64,000 nt of DNA from positions 62,001 through 126,000 of the forward strand of contig NW_026529251.1 of assembly GCF_026262505.1 (NCBI RefSeq), read 5' to 3'. The notes beneath the pieces were generated by a model. The model made no database searches. It was not told the DNA's origin and was given only the letters and a program-made list of their open reading frames with translations. Positions within the stretch are counted from its first letter, which is position 1. The number at the start of each line of letters is the position of its first letter. The DNA comes from Trichomonas vaginalis G3. Taxonomy: Eukaryota > Parabasalia > Trichomonadida > Trichomonadidae. Of this stretch, positions 10,187 to 22,288 are shown piece after piece. The position numbers were made by a program, and so were the translations under genes.

Positions 10187-10937
10187 ATGTTGTTCCTTTT
10201 TGCAAAGTACAGACCCAAACGAATACGGAATAGTAAAGCTACAAACAAACTTAGGTCTTCAGAATGAAGCACTTGCTTTCAGAGTTGTTGACTTCAATAC
10301 TATCGCAACTTTTGTCATAACAGATGAAACAGATTTCATGGAGTTTGAAATAGATGGAAAGAAGCACGAAATAAGATTTCACAATAATGTAGAATATAAG
10401 ATGGAAACATTAGCTGGAGTGTTAAATGCTCTCATAAATACTACAATAAACAAGGATAACGAAGAAAACTTAATGAATGTTAAACTTATTGCAGGAGTTT
10501 TTGAAGTTCAGTTATGCCAAAGGAGTTTTTAAGATAACACGAATGAGTCATAGAGTTCAATTGCTTCTGGGTGCATACCATATGACATTTCCTTTGAAAA
10601 GTGTTGACAAAACGATTGAGATGAAATCTGTTCCATACGTATGTTATGGTAATTGTTTGTACATTGAGTCTAAAATAGCTAATGTCACAGGCATTTCAGG
10701 AGTTAATAGTAAAGTTCAGTAGAATATAAGTCTTTCTGTTATGCAGTCAATTCAATGTCATTCCAAACGTTCCTGTCATAGCAACTCATTTAGGTAAATG
10801 GATTCGCATTAGTCCTCATAATTTGAAAGACATGCAATTCAGACTTGTTGACTTTCAAGGCGAGCCTGTAGAACTGAAGGCACCAGTGCGAATGACTGTT
10901 GAAGTTGACTTTTTTAGAAAATATTAATGCAACAGCT
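10187..10937 (+). pseudogene. Jelly-roll candidate protein, broken copy
   Basis: Counterpart of 28692-29468. Gene order and overlap with the next gene are kept. About five breaks. Confidence 0.8.
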
Positions 10938-11197
10938 TACAAGAGAACTCAGAGCTAAAAATATAAAGTATGAATGTTATGTATTAGGTCATGAACTTTG
11001 GTTGTTCTGCTGTTGATGAAAACAATGAATTAGTTATGTCAGTCAAGAGAACAGAAAAAGGCGTCAAAGGCGCCGAGCGCAAAGCGCTATATTGTGTTAG
11101 TGAAAACTGCACCAAGTCAATAAGATTAGGTTTGCATTATGAAGATGAGTTCGATACTGTTGAAGAAGTTTTGGATAGATATTACAAATTGCTTTAA
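10927..11197 (+). pseudogene. Small 89-aa protein, broken copy
   Basis: Counterpart of 29429-29698, overlapping the gene before it. About two breaks; the C-terminal two thirds read open from 10991. Confidence 0.75.
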
Positions 11198-11811
11198 TTT
11201 ACTAAAACATATTTCAAACAAAGTTTATATTCTGTTGAAAGTTTTGTATATTCATTCGAATATTTATACTAAACTCAACTCCTGTAGTTCCTGGTGGTTT
11301 CAATGATGCGGATGTTACCTATTTTCATGAATGGTGGCGTTTGACCACAGCATTCGATTTCAGGGTCGAGATAGTCAATGACACATTGTTTCCCTGTTAT
11401 TCGTGAATATAACATTTTCAAGGTCCTCCTTTGTTAGAATTATTTGGTTCTTGCTTATAAGATTTTGTCAAAAGCTTCTTATCGTCTTTGAGTAAAATTG
11501 TTTGGTATAACTGAAGAAGGTAATGGTCTACGTTATCTGAAGGATTTGTTTGAACATTTGTGTAAGGGTTGTCGTTGGCTTCTCTTGAAAGAACTTGGTC
11601 CAGTGGTGGATACTCTAACTTAACATCTGAGTGTAGCGTTAGCGTTTGAAGCTGAGTTTAAATTCACGGATTTCAGTTCTGGTTCTTTTTCTTTCAAACA
11701 CTCTGAACTATAGTTTCTTATGACAATATTGTTTGTCGTTCGTGAGTCAACATTTGATGTTGGTTCAATTGGAACATTAACGCACCAGCTAAGATGGATT
11801 TGCTTCTCATT
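11194..11811 (-). pseudogene. 204-aa unknown Maverick protein, broken copy
   Basis: Counterpart of 29695-30309. Convergent and overlapping by a few bases with the gene before it. Several breaks. Confidence 0.75.
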
Positions 11812-11835
11812 TCATATAGAATAAAAACCTTTTAT

Positions 11836-12233
11836 ATGTATGAAATGAACAATATACTCGACAAGGGTTTGAATGTAAAGCTAACGAATGAAAATATTGT
11901 TGAATTCACTGAGACAGGAGCTGTGTATAAAGATGTAGAACTACTGAACAAAAGAGCAAGGGATGAAGCAGGAACATGAACAAAGGGTGGAAGCCTATAA
12001 AAATTTATGTCAATGATGGCTCAGGAGGTTCAAACATAAAGTATGCAGAAAGTTATAGAGTTTATGCTCTCAAAGGTGAAAAGCCTTCATTTAAGAACAG
12101 CTATTCTAACGCATATCCTCAAAAGCTAACGGATGGAGAAGGATGATATGAATGACAGCAAAAATATTAACAGAAATGGCACAGAGATGCATGGAATTTG
12201 TTTACCATCAGTCAATTGAAGTTAAACTTTTAA
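11836..12233 (+). pseudogene. 133-aa unknown Maverick protein, broken copy
   Basis: Counterpart of 30333-30736. Ends overlapping the ATPase copy on the other strand. A few breaks. Confidence 0.7.
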
Positions 12234-13116
12234 AACAATGTTGGTCGTTCCCATGGAATATTTTTGACTTTAATGGTATTAGTCATGATATGAATCTCAA
12301 GGTATGAACGAGGAGAGATGAGAGACTTATATGCTTCCCAAATTTCTTCAAAAGGTAATGTTATACCTGACTGTTTCCAAATGAGTTCAATATCATAACG
12401 TGAGAAACCTTGAAAGATAACGAAGTCAGTTATGAGACGTTTTATGTTTAAAGCTAAAAAACCTCCATGTTTGCATAAGTATTGCTACAGTTAAGTGGTA
12501 ATGTCTGACTTTAGTAATGATATTAGCTAATGGTGAGTCTGGTTTTGACACTAAACCTTTACCAGCGAAGTCGTCGCAAACGAGCAGAGTGTTTGGAGGA
12601 TATTTTTTGAAGGGGTATTTTGAAAGTTTTGATAGAATGTAGTTTGTCAGTCGTTTCATATCGTAAACTCCGAGTACTGACGTAAGTGGTGTTTGTCAAT
12701 AATTCTTTCCATCTCCTCAGAAGTCTTTTGCATTCCTGACTGTATAAATTCAACGATGGCATAATATTTCCTCTTACGTCGAATGTAACGTTGAAGAAAT
12801 TCAATGAGTTCACTGTCTGGAACTTTAACGACAGAGATTGAACTTTTGACATAAATGTTTTCGCTGTTGAGTCCATAGAGTCTGAAGTTGCTGATATAAT
12901 GATTTGGTCATAATATGAGTCATTTCCTAAACGTTCTGTTATGAGTATATGACGAATTAAATTAAATGTCTTACCTGAACCCATCTTTCCACAATAGAAA
13001 TAAACGCCATTTGAACAGAACTCATAGTCCTTACTGAAAGGAAGAATGAGAGAAGAGTTAAGTTTGTCTGTAGTTTCATTCATGTCTTCATCTACGTCAT
13101 GTATTAAATGCTTCAT
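12230..13116 (-). pseudogene. A32/FtsK-like packaging ATPase, broken copy
   Basis: Counterpart of 30733-31620; the Walker A segment GKMGSGKT and the Walker B segment LLVCDDFAG are both visible. About four breaks. Confidence 0.85.
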
Positions 13117-13132
13117 TTTATCTCCATTAAAA

Positions 13133-14017
13133 ATGCAAGTCAGAAATATTCAGAACATAGCACCGAGTCTAACTGACAAGAGTATAAAGATATACTATGA
13201 ACACGTTATGATGAAACCTACCAAAATTCAAGAAGTCAGTATACTTATGAATATCCAAGACACTGGGTAGAGTATGTAGGAGGTGAGAAAGCTATTGAAA
13301 TAAGACAAGTTAGAAGTATTCCAGCAGGAAGAACAATATTATTGAAGAACTTTAATGTTTTGAGGTATAATGATGAGACAAAGAAGAAGCAAGATAGTTT
13401 TCCTATTGCTGTGTATGTGAACCTAACACAGGAGATGACATGAAAGTTTTTAACACAAAGCTTCAAACGGTAGTGAGAGAACAACTGACTGCGGCAAGGG
13501 CATCCATTACCTTCAGAAGTTAGCATAGCATATAATTTTGAAAACAAACTCAATAGATTTTAAAGTCATCTCTGCAAAGAAGTCAGGTTTTACATTTAAT
13601 GAAGCAGATGTATATTCGAATGAAAACTTCAAAGCTATTGCATGGTTAGATAATGACGATTGCTTTAAGAAAATATTTAAATTCAGTGACTCAAAGATGT
13701 CAATAGATGACCTTCGTGGAATGTTACCATCGACGTTTACAGTTGAAGGTTCAGCAGGATTGCTTACAAGATTGTCAATTGGTGGTATTTGGTCTCGTGA
13801 GAACATTGTTATAAAATCCAGTATAAGTGAATTGCTGAAGAATCTATATTATGTCTTTCAAACTACATGTATTCGCCCACCGAAGCATTATAGTATAACA
13901 AACTTGTCAGTAAGTTTAACATAAGACTTGTCGAACCTTCTTCAATGAAAGATGTTGTGCTACCTAAAGATGGAAAGGATGGACTCAATTATTGAGATGA
14001 TTTTAATAGCATATTAA
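13133..14017 (+). pseudogene. 293-aa Maverick protein, broken copy
   Basis: Counterpart of 31637-32518, divergent from the ATPase across the same short spacer. Several breaks. Confidence 0.8.
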
Positions 14018-14215
14018 ATGAGCTTGTTCTTGAAGGTCATTCATGATGAAATAACTGTTGTAGAAGATGTTAGCAATTGTTCAGACATTTTGAAGCGAAT
14101 AGATGATATAAGAAAGAAGTTTATGAATGAGAATGTTTATGTTTCATTGACTTTCTCCAGTAACGAGAACTTTTATGAGATAATATTGAAGAGAGATGAT
14201 TTTAATATGGTGTAA
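14018..14215 (+). CDS. 65-aa small Maverick protein (copy)
   Basis: Reads open and matches 32519-32716 in sequence. It starts directly after the stop of the previous gene (TAAATG junction) and ends directly before the next ATG. Function unknown; rich in acidic and aromatic residues. One of the few open frames in the noisy copy. Confidence 0.65.
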   Translation: MSLFLKVIHDEITVVEDVSNCSDILKRIDDIRKKFMNENVYVSLTFSSNENFYEIILKRDDFNMV

Positions 14216-14732
14216 ATGGTAGCTTGGGCAGCTTTAGGCGCAATGGGAACAAAAGCATTAGCATTTTGGAGCAAAAGCACTTGGAGCTTATGACGCAGTA
14301 AATAAAATGAGTGGAGGAAGAGTTTCGAAGACATTAGATGCAAATAAAGGAAGATTGGAGGCTGGTTGCAAAGAAGTTAAGATTAAATAAAATAGGACTC
14401 ATAAATAAAGCATCCAATTTGGTTGCGACTGAGTCAGAAAATGCTTTAGGAAAGGACGATGAGTTTGCAAAACACGCAAAAGACTTTAATGACCAGTATG
14501 AAAGGTGAAACAATGCATTTAAATAGAGTCGATGGAACTCTTCCTCCACCAGTAGTTCTTCCGTATGGTCCCTATGGAATGTATGGAAACCCTTACGAAA
14601 GACCATTTGACCCATTGACTGGTGGAAGTAATTGGTATCATTACGGACGAAGAAAAGAAAGACAGTCAAGTGGAGACAGACGTGAAGAAAGCAACTAAAA
14701 AGAAACCAAGGAAGAGAGTTATAAAGCAATGA
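14216..14732 (+). pseudogene. 171-aa Gly/Ala and Lys-rich Maverick protein, broken copy
   Basis: Counterpart of 32717-33232: Ala/Gly-rich amphipathic head, PPPVVLPYGPYG centre, Lys-rich tail. A few breaks. Confidence 0.75.
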
Positions 14733-14882
14733 ATTCAACGGTGAAAAAAGAGGTGAAAAAACAGGTGAGATCTCACCACTTCCTAAATTTATTTTTGCGC
14801 TATGTTTTCATACGTGTGAGGGTGGTGATATCATTAATTTTTAAGTTTATTTTTATTACTTAAAATTTTTATTTGGATGTAA
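14733..14882. promoter_or_regulatory. Hairpin-repeat intergenic region (copy)
   Basis: Contains GGTGAAAAAAGAGGTG and GGTGAGATCTCACC, the family of inverted repeats also at 24405-24470 and 33240-33290, then a T-rich leader before the next ATG. Possible transcript end plus promoter. Confidence 0.5.
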
Positions 14883-15166
14883 ATGACAGAACAAAAGCAA
14901 CTCATACAAATCGAAAAATTATAACAAACATACATTTAAACATTTATTCTTCCTTCCTGAGCATAACATGTTCTTTCAAATACATCCGAGACCAGTTGAC
15001 TTTTCATTGACTGTGTATAAGATAGAAATAGTTATATCATTAAACCATATGATGACGAAGGTAAGTTATGTAAATTGTACGTTAAGAAGTTAGAGAAAGT
15101 TTATGGCTTCAAGTATGACTACAATAGGGTTAACACTGATGATGAAGATATTGAGGAAAATTTATG
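14883..15166 (+). pseudogene. Short Maverick protein at the right edge, copy
   Basis: Counterpart of 33389-33625. Starts MTEQKQLIQI; basic and aromatic. Last recognisable Maverick gene before MULE DNA. Broken in about two places. Confidence 0.6.
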
Positions 15167-15388
15167 AGAACATTAGTGAAGTCGTTAGTGAGAACGATAG
15201 TGAGAACGTTTATTTTTTACATTAGTGAGTTCGTTAGTGAAGTGAAGTGGGGTGGTGGTTTTGTAAATATTTAAGGTTAAGTTAGTTTGTCGTTTGTTGT
15301 GTGCAAAATATACGTTAACGGTTTTGTAAAGTGTCAAATTCACAAGTATTGGGTAAGGAGGCGCGCAGTGCCACCGTACCCAAGACTT
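15167..15388. other. Junction of Maverick remnant and MULE (copy)
   Basis: Holds short CGTTAGTGA-type repeats, then ATTTAAGGTTAAGTTAG, which mirrors ACTTAACCTTAAAT near 17060. This pair may be the MULE end in inverted orientation. No Maverick poly-T terminus is present, so the Maverick looks right-truncated here. Confidence 0.5.
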
Positions 15389-17060
15389 GTATACTAACTT
15401 TGATTTGTAGAAGGATGGTTTTGATTTTCTGGTTCTAAATCTGTAGAGTCTGCAATATTTGAATTTTCGGAGCGAATGGAGCATCTGAACCTTGATTTGT
15501 ATCAGCTTGCTCAAAATTAGTTTGAATTGGAGTGGATGAATTAAAATCTGGATGATTTAATGTTTCATTAAATAATGCCATAATTTTTTCTCTTTTTTCA
15601 TATATAAAACTTAGTGATCATTGTATCTTTATCTGTTAGATCGATCGATTTGAGTATATCTGCATCATGAACTGGAATATTTTCGAACAATGAACTCGAT
15701 TCTATGGAACCATATGGAGAAATCTCGTTCTGAGCCAAAGAAAGATCACTTACGGTTGTATTGTTTGATAGAAAAAAATTGTTTTCTCAAGTTCTTTTTG
15801 AAAGCAATCAAGAATATAATTTTTGTAGCTATCAGTGATAACGGTTTTTATATGGCGATCGATCTTCTGGTTATTTTTGATGGCGTTATATTTATCTAAT
15901 TGGATTTGAGATATCTTCTTAATAGCTTCATAAATGGTTGGATGTTTTAACGAAAAAATTCTGAATGCATACTCTCGAGGCAATCATTAGTGAATATTGC
16001 AGTTGCATTATTATATTGAGATATTAAATTGTAGTGCGGCAACCAAACTTTGTTGAAATAATCAATATAATCTTTGATCGAATCAACTTTATTTTGATTA
16101 ATTATATGCATTGTAAGTACAAATTCTTCATGAGACATGAATGGAGTAATAGAATATAGCTTAAATAAAAAATTTTGTAAAGTATTGAAATTTTTTTGTA
16201 TAAAGTGCTACAAGTTTCCTGTGTAAAGCTTGTTTGAAATAAATAGGCATCCAATTATACGCGACTTTAGGGAAAATTTGTTGAAGTGCCTCTATCATTC
16301 CCTTTTCAAAATCAGATGAATTTGAATTAGCTTTGAAAATTGAATACCCTTGACAGTAAAAATATATTCAAATGCCTTCTTATAAGATTCAAATGTGCGG
16401 TTTTTCATGAATATAAATAAAAGTGGTAGATATTGATTTGTTTGAAGGTTCACAAATCATAATTGTTAGCACTTGTCCTTTTTTAAAATGTTTTGGTGTA
16501 ATTTTTAAAAGTTCCATCGCAAAATAAATCTGTGGCTTCTTGCAAATTGAATTGCCTTCTCAAAACCAAAAAAAACATCGTCTCACAATTTTGCTTGAAA
16601 ATCATGGCCAATGAAAAACTGCTCGCCATTTATTAAACAAAAATTAGCAATTTCATCGTCTGTAATTTTTTCTCCAACAGAAAATTTTCTGGACTTATTA
16701 TAACTTCCCTGACCAATGAATCTTTAATTAATGGGTTTTCATCAGTACCAACAGCAAGTTCTGTCATAAATTTTTAATCTGCTGAAAAGTGCCGTTGTCT
16801 TCAGAAAATTTTGCCATTGCCTTATTGTATATTTCTGTCAGAGTCATTGATTTATGAAGATCATTTTTTTCATTTTGTAACTTTTTAAATTGTCTGCATT
16901 CGGGTATATGTTCCTTTTGTAAATCTTCGGAAACTGAACTGTTCTCAATTTTAACTAAATAACGTGCTTGACAAGAATGATCGATGCAACGGTAGTAACG
17001 TTCAATATTATTTGAATTAATAATATTTGGAGTGTGGTAGAATTTACGAAAAAGTGACAC
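15389..17060 (-). pseudogene. MULE (Mutator-like) transposase, broken copy
   Basis: Second copy of 33899-35564. The FLYWCH-type head (ERYYRCIDHSCQARYL) and the DDE domain segments are visible but the frame is interrupted many times by one- or two-base length changes. In the region near 15940-15960 the reading runs from the ESMHSEF motif into another frame. It is a DNA transposon remnant, non-functional as given. Confidence 0.85.
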
Positions 17061-17096
17061 TTAACCTTAAATTTCCAAACAATTTTTTGATTGTAT

Positions 17097-17285
17097 TTTG
17101 TTATTTATATATTTATATATATATGTATATATTTATATATGTATATATTTATATATGTATATATTTATATATGTATATATTTATATATGGTATAGTATTT
17201 ATATATGTATATATTTATATAATGTATATATTTATATATGTATATATTATATATGTATATATTTATATATGTATATATTTATTAG
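17097..17285. repeat. AT microsatellite (TATATGTATATATTTA)n, copy
   Basis: Same array as 35606-35785, with slightly irregular units. Open frames of Tyr/Ile in it are artefacts of the repeat. Confidence 0.9.
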
Positions 17286-17760
17286 AAACTGCTTCATGCT
17301 GTGTTGAGTATTTATGAATAATTTGAAGTAGTGGTTTTTGAAATCAGCACCCCTATGAGAGCGCTGGCGCCGAAACACCACTAGTAAGATTGTGTATTTA
17401 GAAACTGCTTCATGCTGTGTTGAGTAAGCTTCGATGTCTTTGTAGATAGGTTTCTGAGAGCGAAACAAAATAGTGTTGAAAAAAAACATTTTGAAAATCT
17501 GAGAGACTGTGCAAGAGCCAACGACCAAAAACACTACCAGTAAGATACAGCGAGTAGTAGCTGCTTCATGCTGCATTGAGTATTGTTGAATAATTTGAAG
17601 TAGTGGTTTTTGAAATCAGCACCCCTATGGAAGCGCTGGCGACCGAAAACACCACTAGTAAGATTGTGTATTAGAAACTGCTTCATTCTGTGTTGAGTAA
17701 GCTTCGATATCTTTATCAGACCACCTTTAAATTAACCACTCACATTCTCACTGTGGTCCA
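17285..17760. repeat. Direct repeats around CTGCTTCATGCTG, copy
   Basis: Counterpart of 35785-36235: two long direct repeats of about 275 bp containing GAAACTGCTTCATGCTG and CACCCCTATG. No gene is recognised. Confidence 0.75.
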
Positions 17761-18376
17761 TCTAAAATTGTGAAGGCTTTATGACATAAAATTTATATTA
17801 TATGCAGGATCCCACCTATTACTTAATCTTTTTGGAATAATAGTTTATAATATTTATCGATTGATTGTAATTTTTTGTATAAAAAAAAGTTTTTTATTTA
17901 TATTAAAAATATATTCGGTTAATGATATTATCTTATAATTTGTAAATAAATCTAGTAATAAAATAACTTTAATAGTTGGTGTCACTTTTTCGAAAATTCT
18001 GGTTTTTTTCTTAACTAAATAACTGCTTGACAAGAATGATCGATGCAACGGTAGTAAAGTTCAATATTTATTTGAATTAATAATATTTGTTATGATCATG
18101 CGAATAAAGCATATCTTTGCGAAACAATTGTATCAGGATATTTTCCAGTAACTGCGGGAATATTTTTCACTGCAATATAACTAAAATATTTCTGACAGCT
18201 TTAGATTCATTTTCGTAGTATTTAATATTAAAATATTGAAGAACTTGTTTGATTATATTCGTTTTTTCATCTCTCGATGTTGATTTTTGGTATTTATCAG
18301 ATTGTTCCCTGATAAATATTTTATTTTCGTCTGTAAAGTTTGCTCTTTTTTGATTAAATATAGATGATTTTTCCAT
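17761..18376 (-). pseudogene. MULE N-terminal fragment and unknown coding-like tail (copy)
   Basis: Counterpart of 36262-36873. The start (MEKSSIFNQKRANFTDENK) is at 18376. Part of the FLYWCH region follows and then an unrelated Ile/Lys-rich stretch. Broken by small length changes. Confidence 0.7.
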
Positions 18377-18431
18377 TAAAAAATGAAATGATGCAAAATT
18401 TACGAAAACCGTTCGAAAATTGAATCAAAAA

Positions 18432-19508
18432 TGAAAAGTAATACTTAAATGAGTAATCTTTGAAATATTGGTCTTAGATTGAATGTAGCGTCATTCTTAT
18501 ATAGAATATATATTCATATCATCGGAAATATGATAAAAAGCATATAATAAATGTCAAAAAAGTGAACAAATAAGCAAAGATATTTTTTTAAAAAAACAAT
18601 GAAAAGTAATACTTAAATGAGGAATTCTTTGAGATATTGGTCTTAGATTGAATGTAGCGCGTCATTCTTATATAGAATATCATATTCATATCATCGGAAA
18701 TATGATAAAAAGCATATAATAAATGTCAAAAAAGTGAACAAATAAGCAAAAGATATTTTTAAAAAACAATGAAAAGTAATACTTAAATGAGGAATTCTTT
18801 GAGATATTGGTCTTAGATTGAATGTAGCGTCATTCTTATATAGAATATTATATTCATATCATCGGAAGAATATGATAAAAAGCATATAATAAATGTCAAA
18901 AAATGTGAACAAATAAGCAAAGATATTTTTTAAAAAACAATGAAAAGTAATACTTAAATGAGTAATTTCTTGAGATATTGGTCCTTAGATTGAATGTAGC
19001 GTCATTCTTATATAGAATATATATTCATATCATCGGAAATATGATAAAAAGCATATAATAAATGTCAAAAAAAGTGAACAAATAAGCAAAGATATTTTTT
19101 TAAAAAACAATGAAAAGTAATACTTAAATGAGGAATTCTTTGAGATATTGTCTTAGATTGAATGTAGCGTCATTCTTATATAGAATATATATTCATATCA
19201 TCGGAAATATGATAAAAAGCATATAATAAATGTCAAAAAAGTGAACAAATAAGCAAAGATATTTTTTAAAAAAACAATGAAAAGTAATACTTAAATGAGG
19301 AATTCTTTGAGATATTGGTCTTAGATTGAATTAGCGTCATTCTTATATAGAATATATATTCATATCATGCGGAAATATGATAAAAAGCATATAATAATGT
19401 CAAAAAAGTGAACAAAATAAGCAAAGATATTTTTTAAAAAACAATGAAAAGTAATACTTAAATAGGAAATTCTTTTGAGATATTGGTCTTAGATTGAATG
19501 TAGCGTCA
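18432..19508. repeat. 167-bp tandem repeat array (copy)
   Basis: Six full units and a partial seventh, each with ATGAAAAGTAATACTTAAAT, GTAGCGTCATTCTTATATAG and CATATAATAAATGTCAAAAA. Matches 36928-37995 with scattered one-base length differences. Lies directly upstream of the host gene. Confidence 0.9.
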
Positions 19509-19559
19509 CAAAATCACAAATATAATTTACTATTACAATTTTATTCATTTTTTTAAAAC

Positions 19560-20419
19560 ATGCGCTGACGCACAGTCTGTATCAACTAACTCAACTAGTC
19601 AAGCTTAATGATTATTCTTCGGATTCATTAAATCAACTTTATCAAATGCATAAGTACAATGACAGAAAGATCAATTGGATGCTTGAATTGGGATAAATTT
19701 TTCAAAAAAATCACAGTGACTGATGAAGTTCTTTTACATTTTTTAGCATCGCGTTTTAAACATTGAAAAAAATATCAAATGTTTCAAGGGATTCTATTTT
19801 TTTATCACAATATTAATCTTGAAAAATTTCAGTAATTTAACTGAAAAACAGAACAACAAACAATTTTAAATTTCTACAAAGCGGATAAATTTACATATTA
19901 CATAATGTGCTCACAAAATTGTAAAATCAAACTGGACAATTTATCCCAACTTTAGTTAATATTGCAAATCAATAATTTGCCATTTTTAGATGAAAGAAAA
20001 GCAAATATATTATTACTGAAATAACTGGCAATTATCAAAATTTTGAAAATTTCAGTTGCAAACTTTGTTACTTTTTTATGAAAAACAATGAAGAAAAATT
20101 AGCAACTGTTTTTAATTTAACAATTGTTCCAGCAAATTTATTCCAAAATGGAATCGAGCAAATGATATTTTTTTGCTGCAAATACAATTTGTTGCAATAA
20201 CACTTCTATCAATTTTTTACAATCTCCTTGAAATTGAAGAAATGGAATCCATTTGATTTTTTTTATTTCTCAATTCAATATAAAGAGATATAAATGCGAT
20301 GATTTTCCAAAGTTACAGAAGTAATCACAGGTTTAATCTCAGCTTCAAATTTAATGCTATTATGCGAATTTGCCAAAAATTTTGGATAAAATTACATTTT
20401 ATAATGTAATTATTGCCAT
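19560..20419 (+). pseudogene. Host gene, 5' part, interrupted copy
   Basis: Second copy of the host gene part at 38044-38898. It reads correctly through the T-run near 19700 where the other copy is out of frame (T5 here, T6 there), but it has about fifteen other one- or two-base insertions or deletions. It runs into the poly-A of a Maverick left terminus at about 20423, exactly as the other copy does at 38899. The product is unknown. Confidence 0.8.
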
Positions 20420-20422
20420 TAT

Positions 20423-20490
20423 AAAAAAAAAAAAAAAAAAAGGTAGTGGGGCTTCCAGGGGCTGCGCCCCCTCTAGCCCTGAAGATGTTT
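20423..20490. repeat. Left terminus of Maverick D (copy of C left end)
   Basis: Poly-A, GGTAGTGGGGCTTCCAGG, nested hairpin (20448-20480; inner stem GGGGC-TGC-GCCCC) and GAAGATGTTTAGTATAA. Inserted at the same host-gene position as element C, which argues for duplication of the locus, not for a separate insertion. Confidence 0.85.
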
Positions 20491-20682
20491 AGTATAAATG
20501 AAGTTTTTATTCGGAAAATTGTTAGTCTTCTGGGTGTGAATTCGGAGGACTCTTCTTCTTCCTCCATTGCTTCTGGGTCGAAACATTATATAAGTGTTCG
20601 CTTTTCACAAATTATATATGTTTTCATGTTTTGTCACTTTTCTGTCACTTTTCGGGAAAAACATTTTTATTATTATATATAA

Positions 20683-21517
20683 ATGAATTTTACAAAAACC
20701 ACCGTTACCGTTCTTTGGAAATAAGAGTAGATGTAAAGATATTCTATTGAGAGAACTTAAGAAACTACCGAATGGTCTAACATTTGTAGATTTGTTCGGT
20801 GGAAGTTTCTATAATATCCCATTTATGTCAATAATATTCCCAGACTCAAAGATTATATTGCAATGACTTCGACAAACTATAATGGACCGTCTCAAACATA
20901 TACCAGACACAAAACAATATATTGAAAGAGTTAAAAGAAAGGATACCTATAGGTAAGATGGAAACGTATACCATTAGATAAGAAAAATATTGTGAGGAGG
21001 AGGTTTTGAAAAAAGCAGAATATTATAGACTGGAATAGTATATCTGCTAGACTATTATTAGTGGCTGCTATAAGAGTCATGAACATTGAAAACTTATGTC
21101 AAAAGTTTTATATCTTTAACTATACAAATGGTTCAAGAGACATAGAAAAATATATTTGAGGGTATAGAGTTTGTGAGATTGTCATGGACAGATTTGTATG
21201 AAAAATATAAAGACAAGGAAAATGTTTCTTTATAGTGGACCCGCCGTTCTATAACACATGGGATTTTCAATACCAAGTAGACTGGACTTTGAGAGACTCT
21301 TTTAGAAACTTTAGACGTTATACATAACCATCCATGCTTTTTTAGCTTTACATCCGATAAAAGTGGTGTTGGAAACCGTTATTTGAGATGGTTTAGAGGA
21401 CATTACATGACTATGAGTTTTATATGACAAGACTAGAATTATGAGAGAGGTCCTATAAACTGGAGAAAGTGTCACAATTAAGAAATTTTATTAGTAAGTA
21501 AATGTGGTTTGAAATAG
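20683..21517 (+). pseudogene. Dam-like adenine methyltransferase, broken copy
   Basis: Counterpart of 39159-39977, with the FVDLFGGSF and DPPF segments visible. More than ten breaks. Confidence 0.8.
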
Positions 21518-21632
21518 GACTACTGTTTTAGGTTTTTTTCCATTGTGTCATTTATTTATTTGACGTGGCAGAAAAGTACAGAGAATATGAAGGATGAACC
21601 AATGCCTGCAAAGGGTTCATAATGTACTGTGT
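21502..21632 (+). pseudogene. Small membrane protein, broken copy
   Basis: Counterpart of 39962-40093; the hydrophobic helix is recognisable. A few breaks. Confidence 0.6.
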
Positions 21633-21656
21633 AAGAGATATTTTATCTAATATTAA

Positions 21657-22034
21657 ATGGCACGCACAGAACTTAGCGAACTGCACAGCAACCTGGACAA
21701 CCAAACCCGGAGAATATTTCCAAATGAAAGTTAGAATACAAAACTGCAATGGCAAAACTCTATGTCAAGTGCCAACAGATGTACAAATGCAAAACTGCCA
21801 TGTCAAATGACGCTGCGTTAGGTTTGCCACCATGGGTATGCAAATATGATGGATGGAAAGAGTTTTATACAAACCCTGAAGGGGGGATATAAACAACTTT
21901 TTGCAGATGACGCGAAAACACAGGAGTTGACCCAGAATATGTTTTCTACCAGAGGAGGAAACAGAATGTATGAGCTCCAGTTAAAGAATGCTATGGAACT
22001 CAACAGGAAACGTAAGAGACTAGGCGGACATTAA
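21657..22034 (+). pseudogene. 120-aa Maverick protein, broken copy
   Basis: Counterpart of 40117-40479, with the basic tail NRKRKRLGGH intact. Several breaks. Confidence 0.75.
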
Positions 22035-22051
22035 GATTTTACATATAGTAA

Positions 22052-22259
22052 AATGGGTTCTTCAGTAGTATTGGAAAACTTCTTCAGAAGATTGGAAGAG
22101 GTATATGGAATGGAATAAAATCTTCGCGAAGAGGACGTATGGAACGGTGTCAAAAATATTTGGTAAAAGAGTGGGTCAGTTCGTTGGTATTATACCTAAA
22201 GACCCTGAACCAGAAGAACAAGCTCCTGTTATACAACAAGCCTGAAACCTGCACACAGT
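22052..22259 (+). pseudogene. Amphipathic 80-aa protein, truncated copy
   Basis: Counterpart of 40498-40740. Similarity to the element C left half stops abruptly at about 22259, within the Pro-rich tail, where capsid-gene sequence begins. Confidence 0.75.
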
Positions 22260-22288
22260 ACCTTTACAATACATTCATTACGTATAAA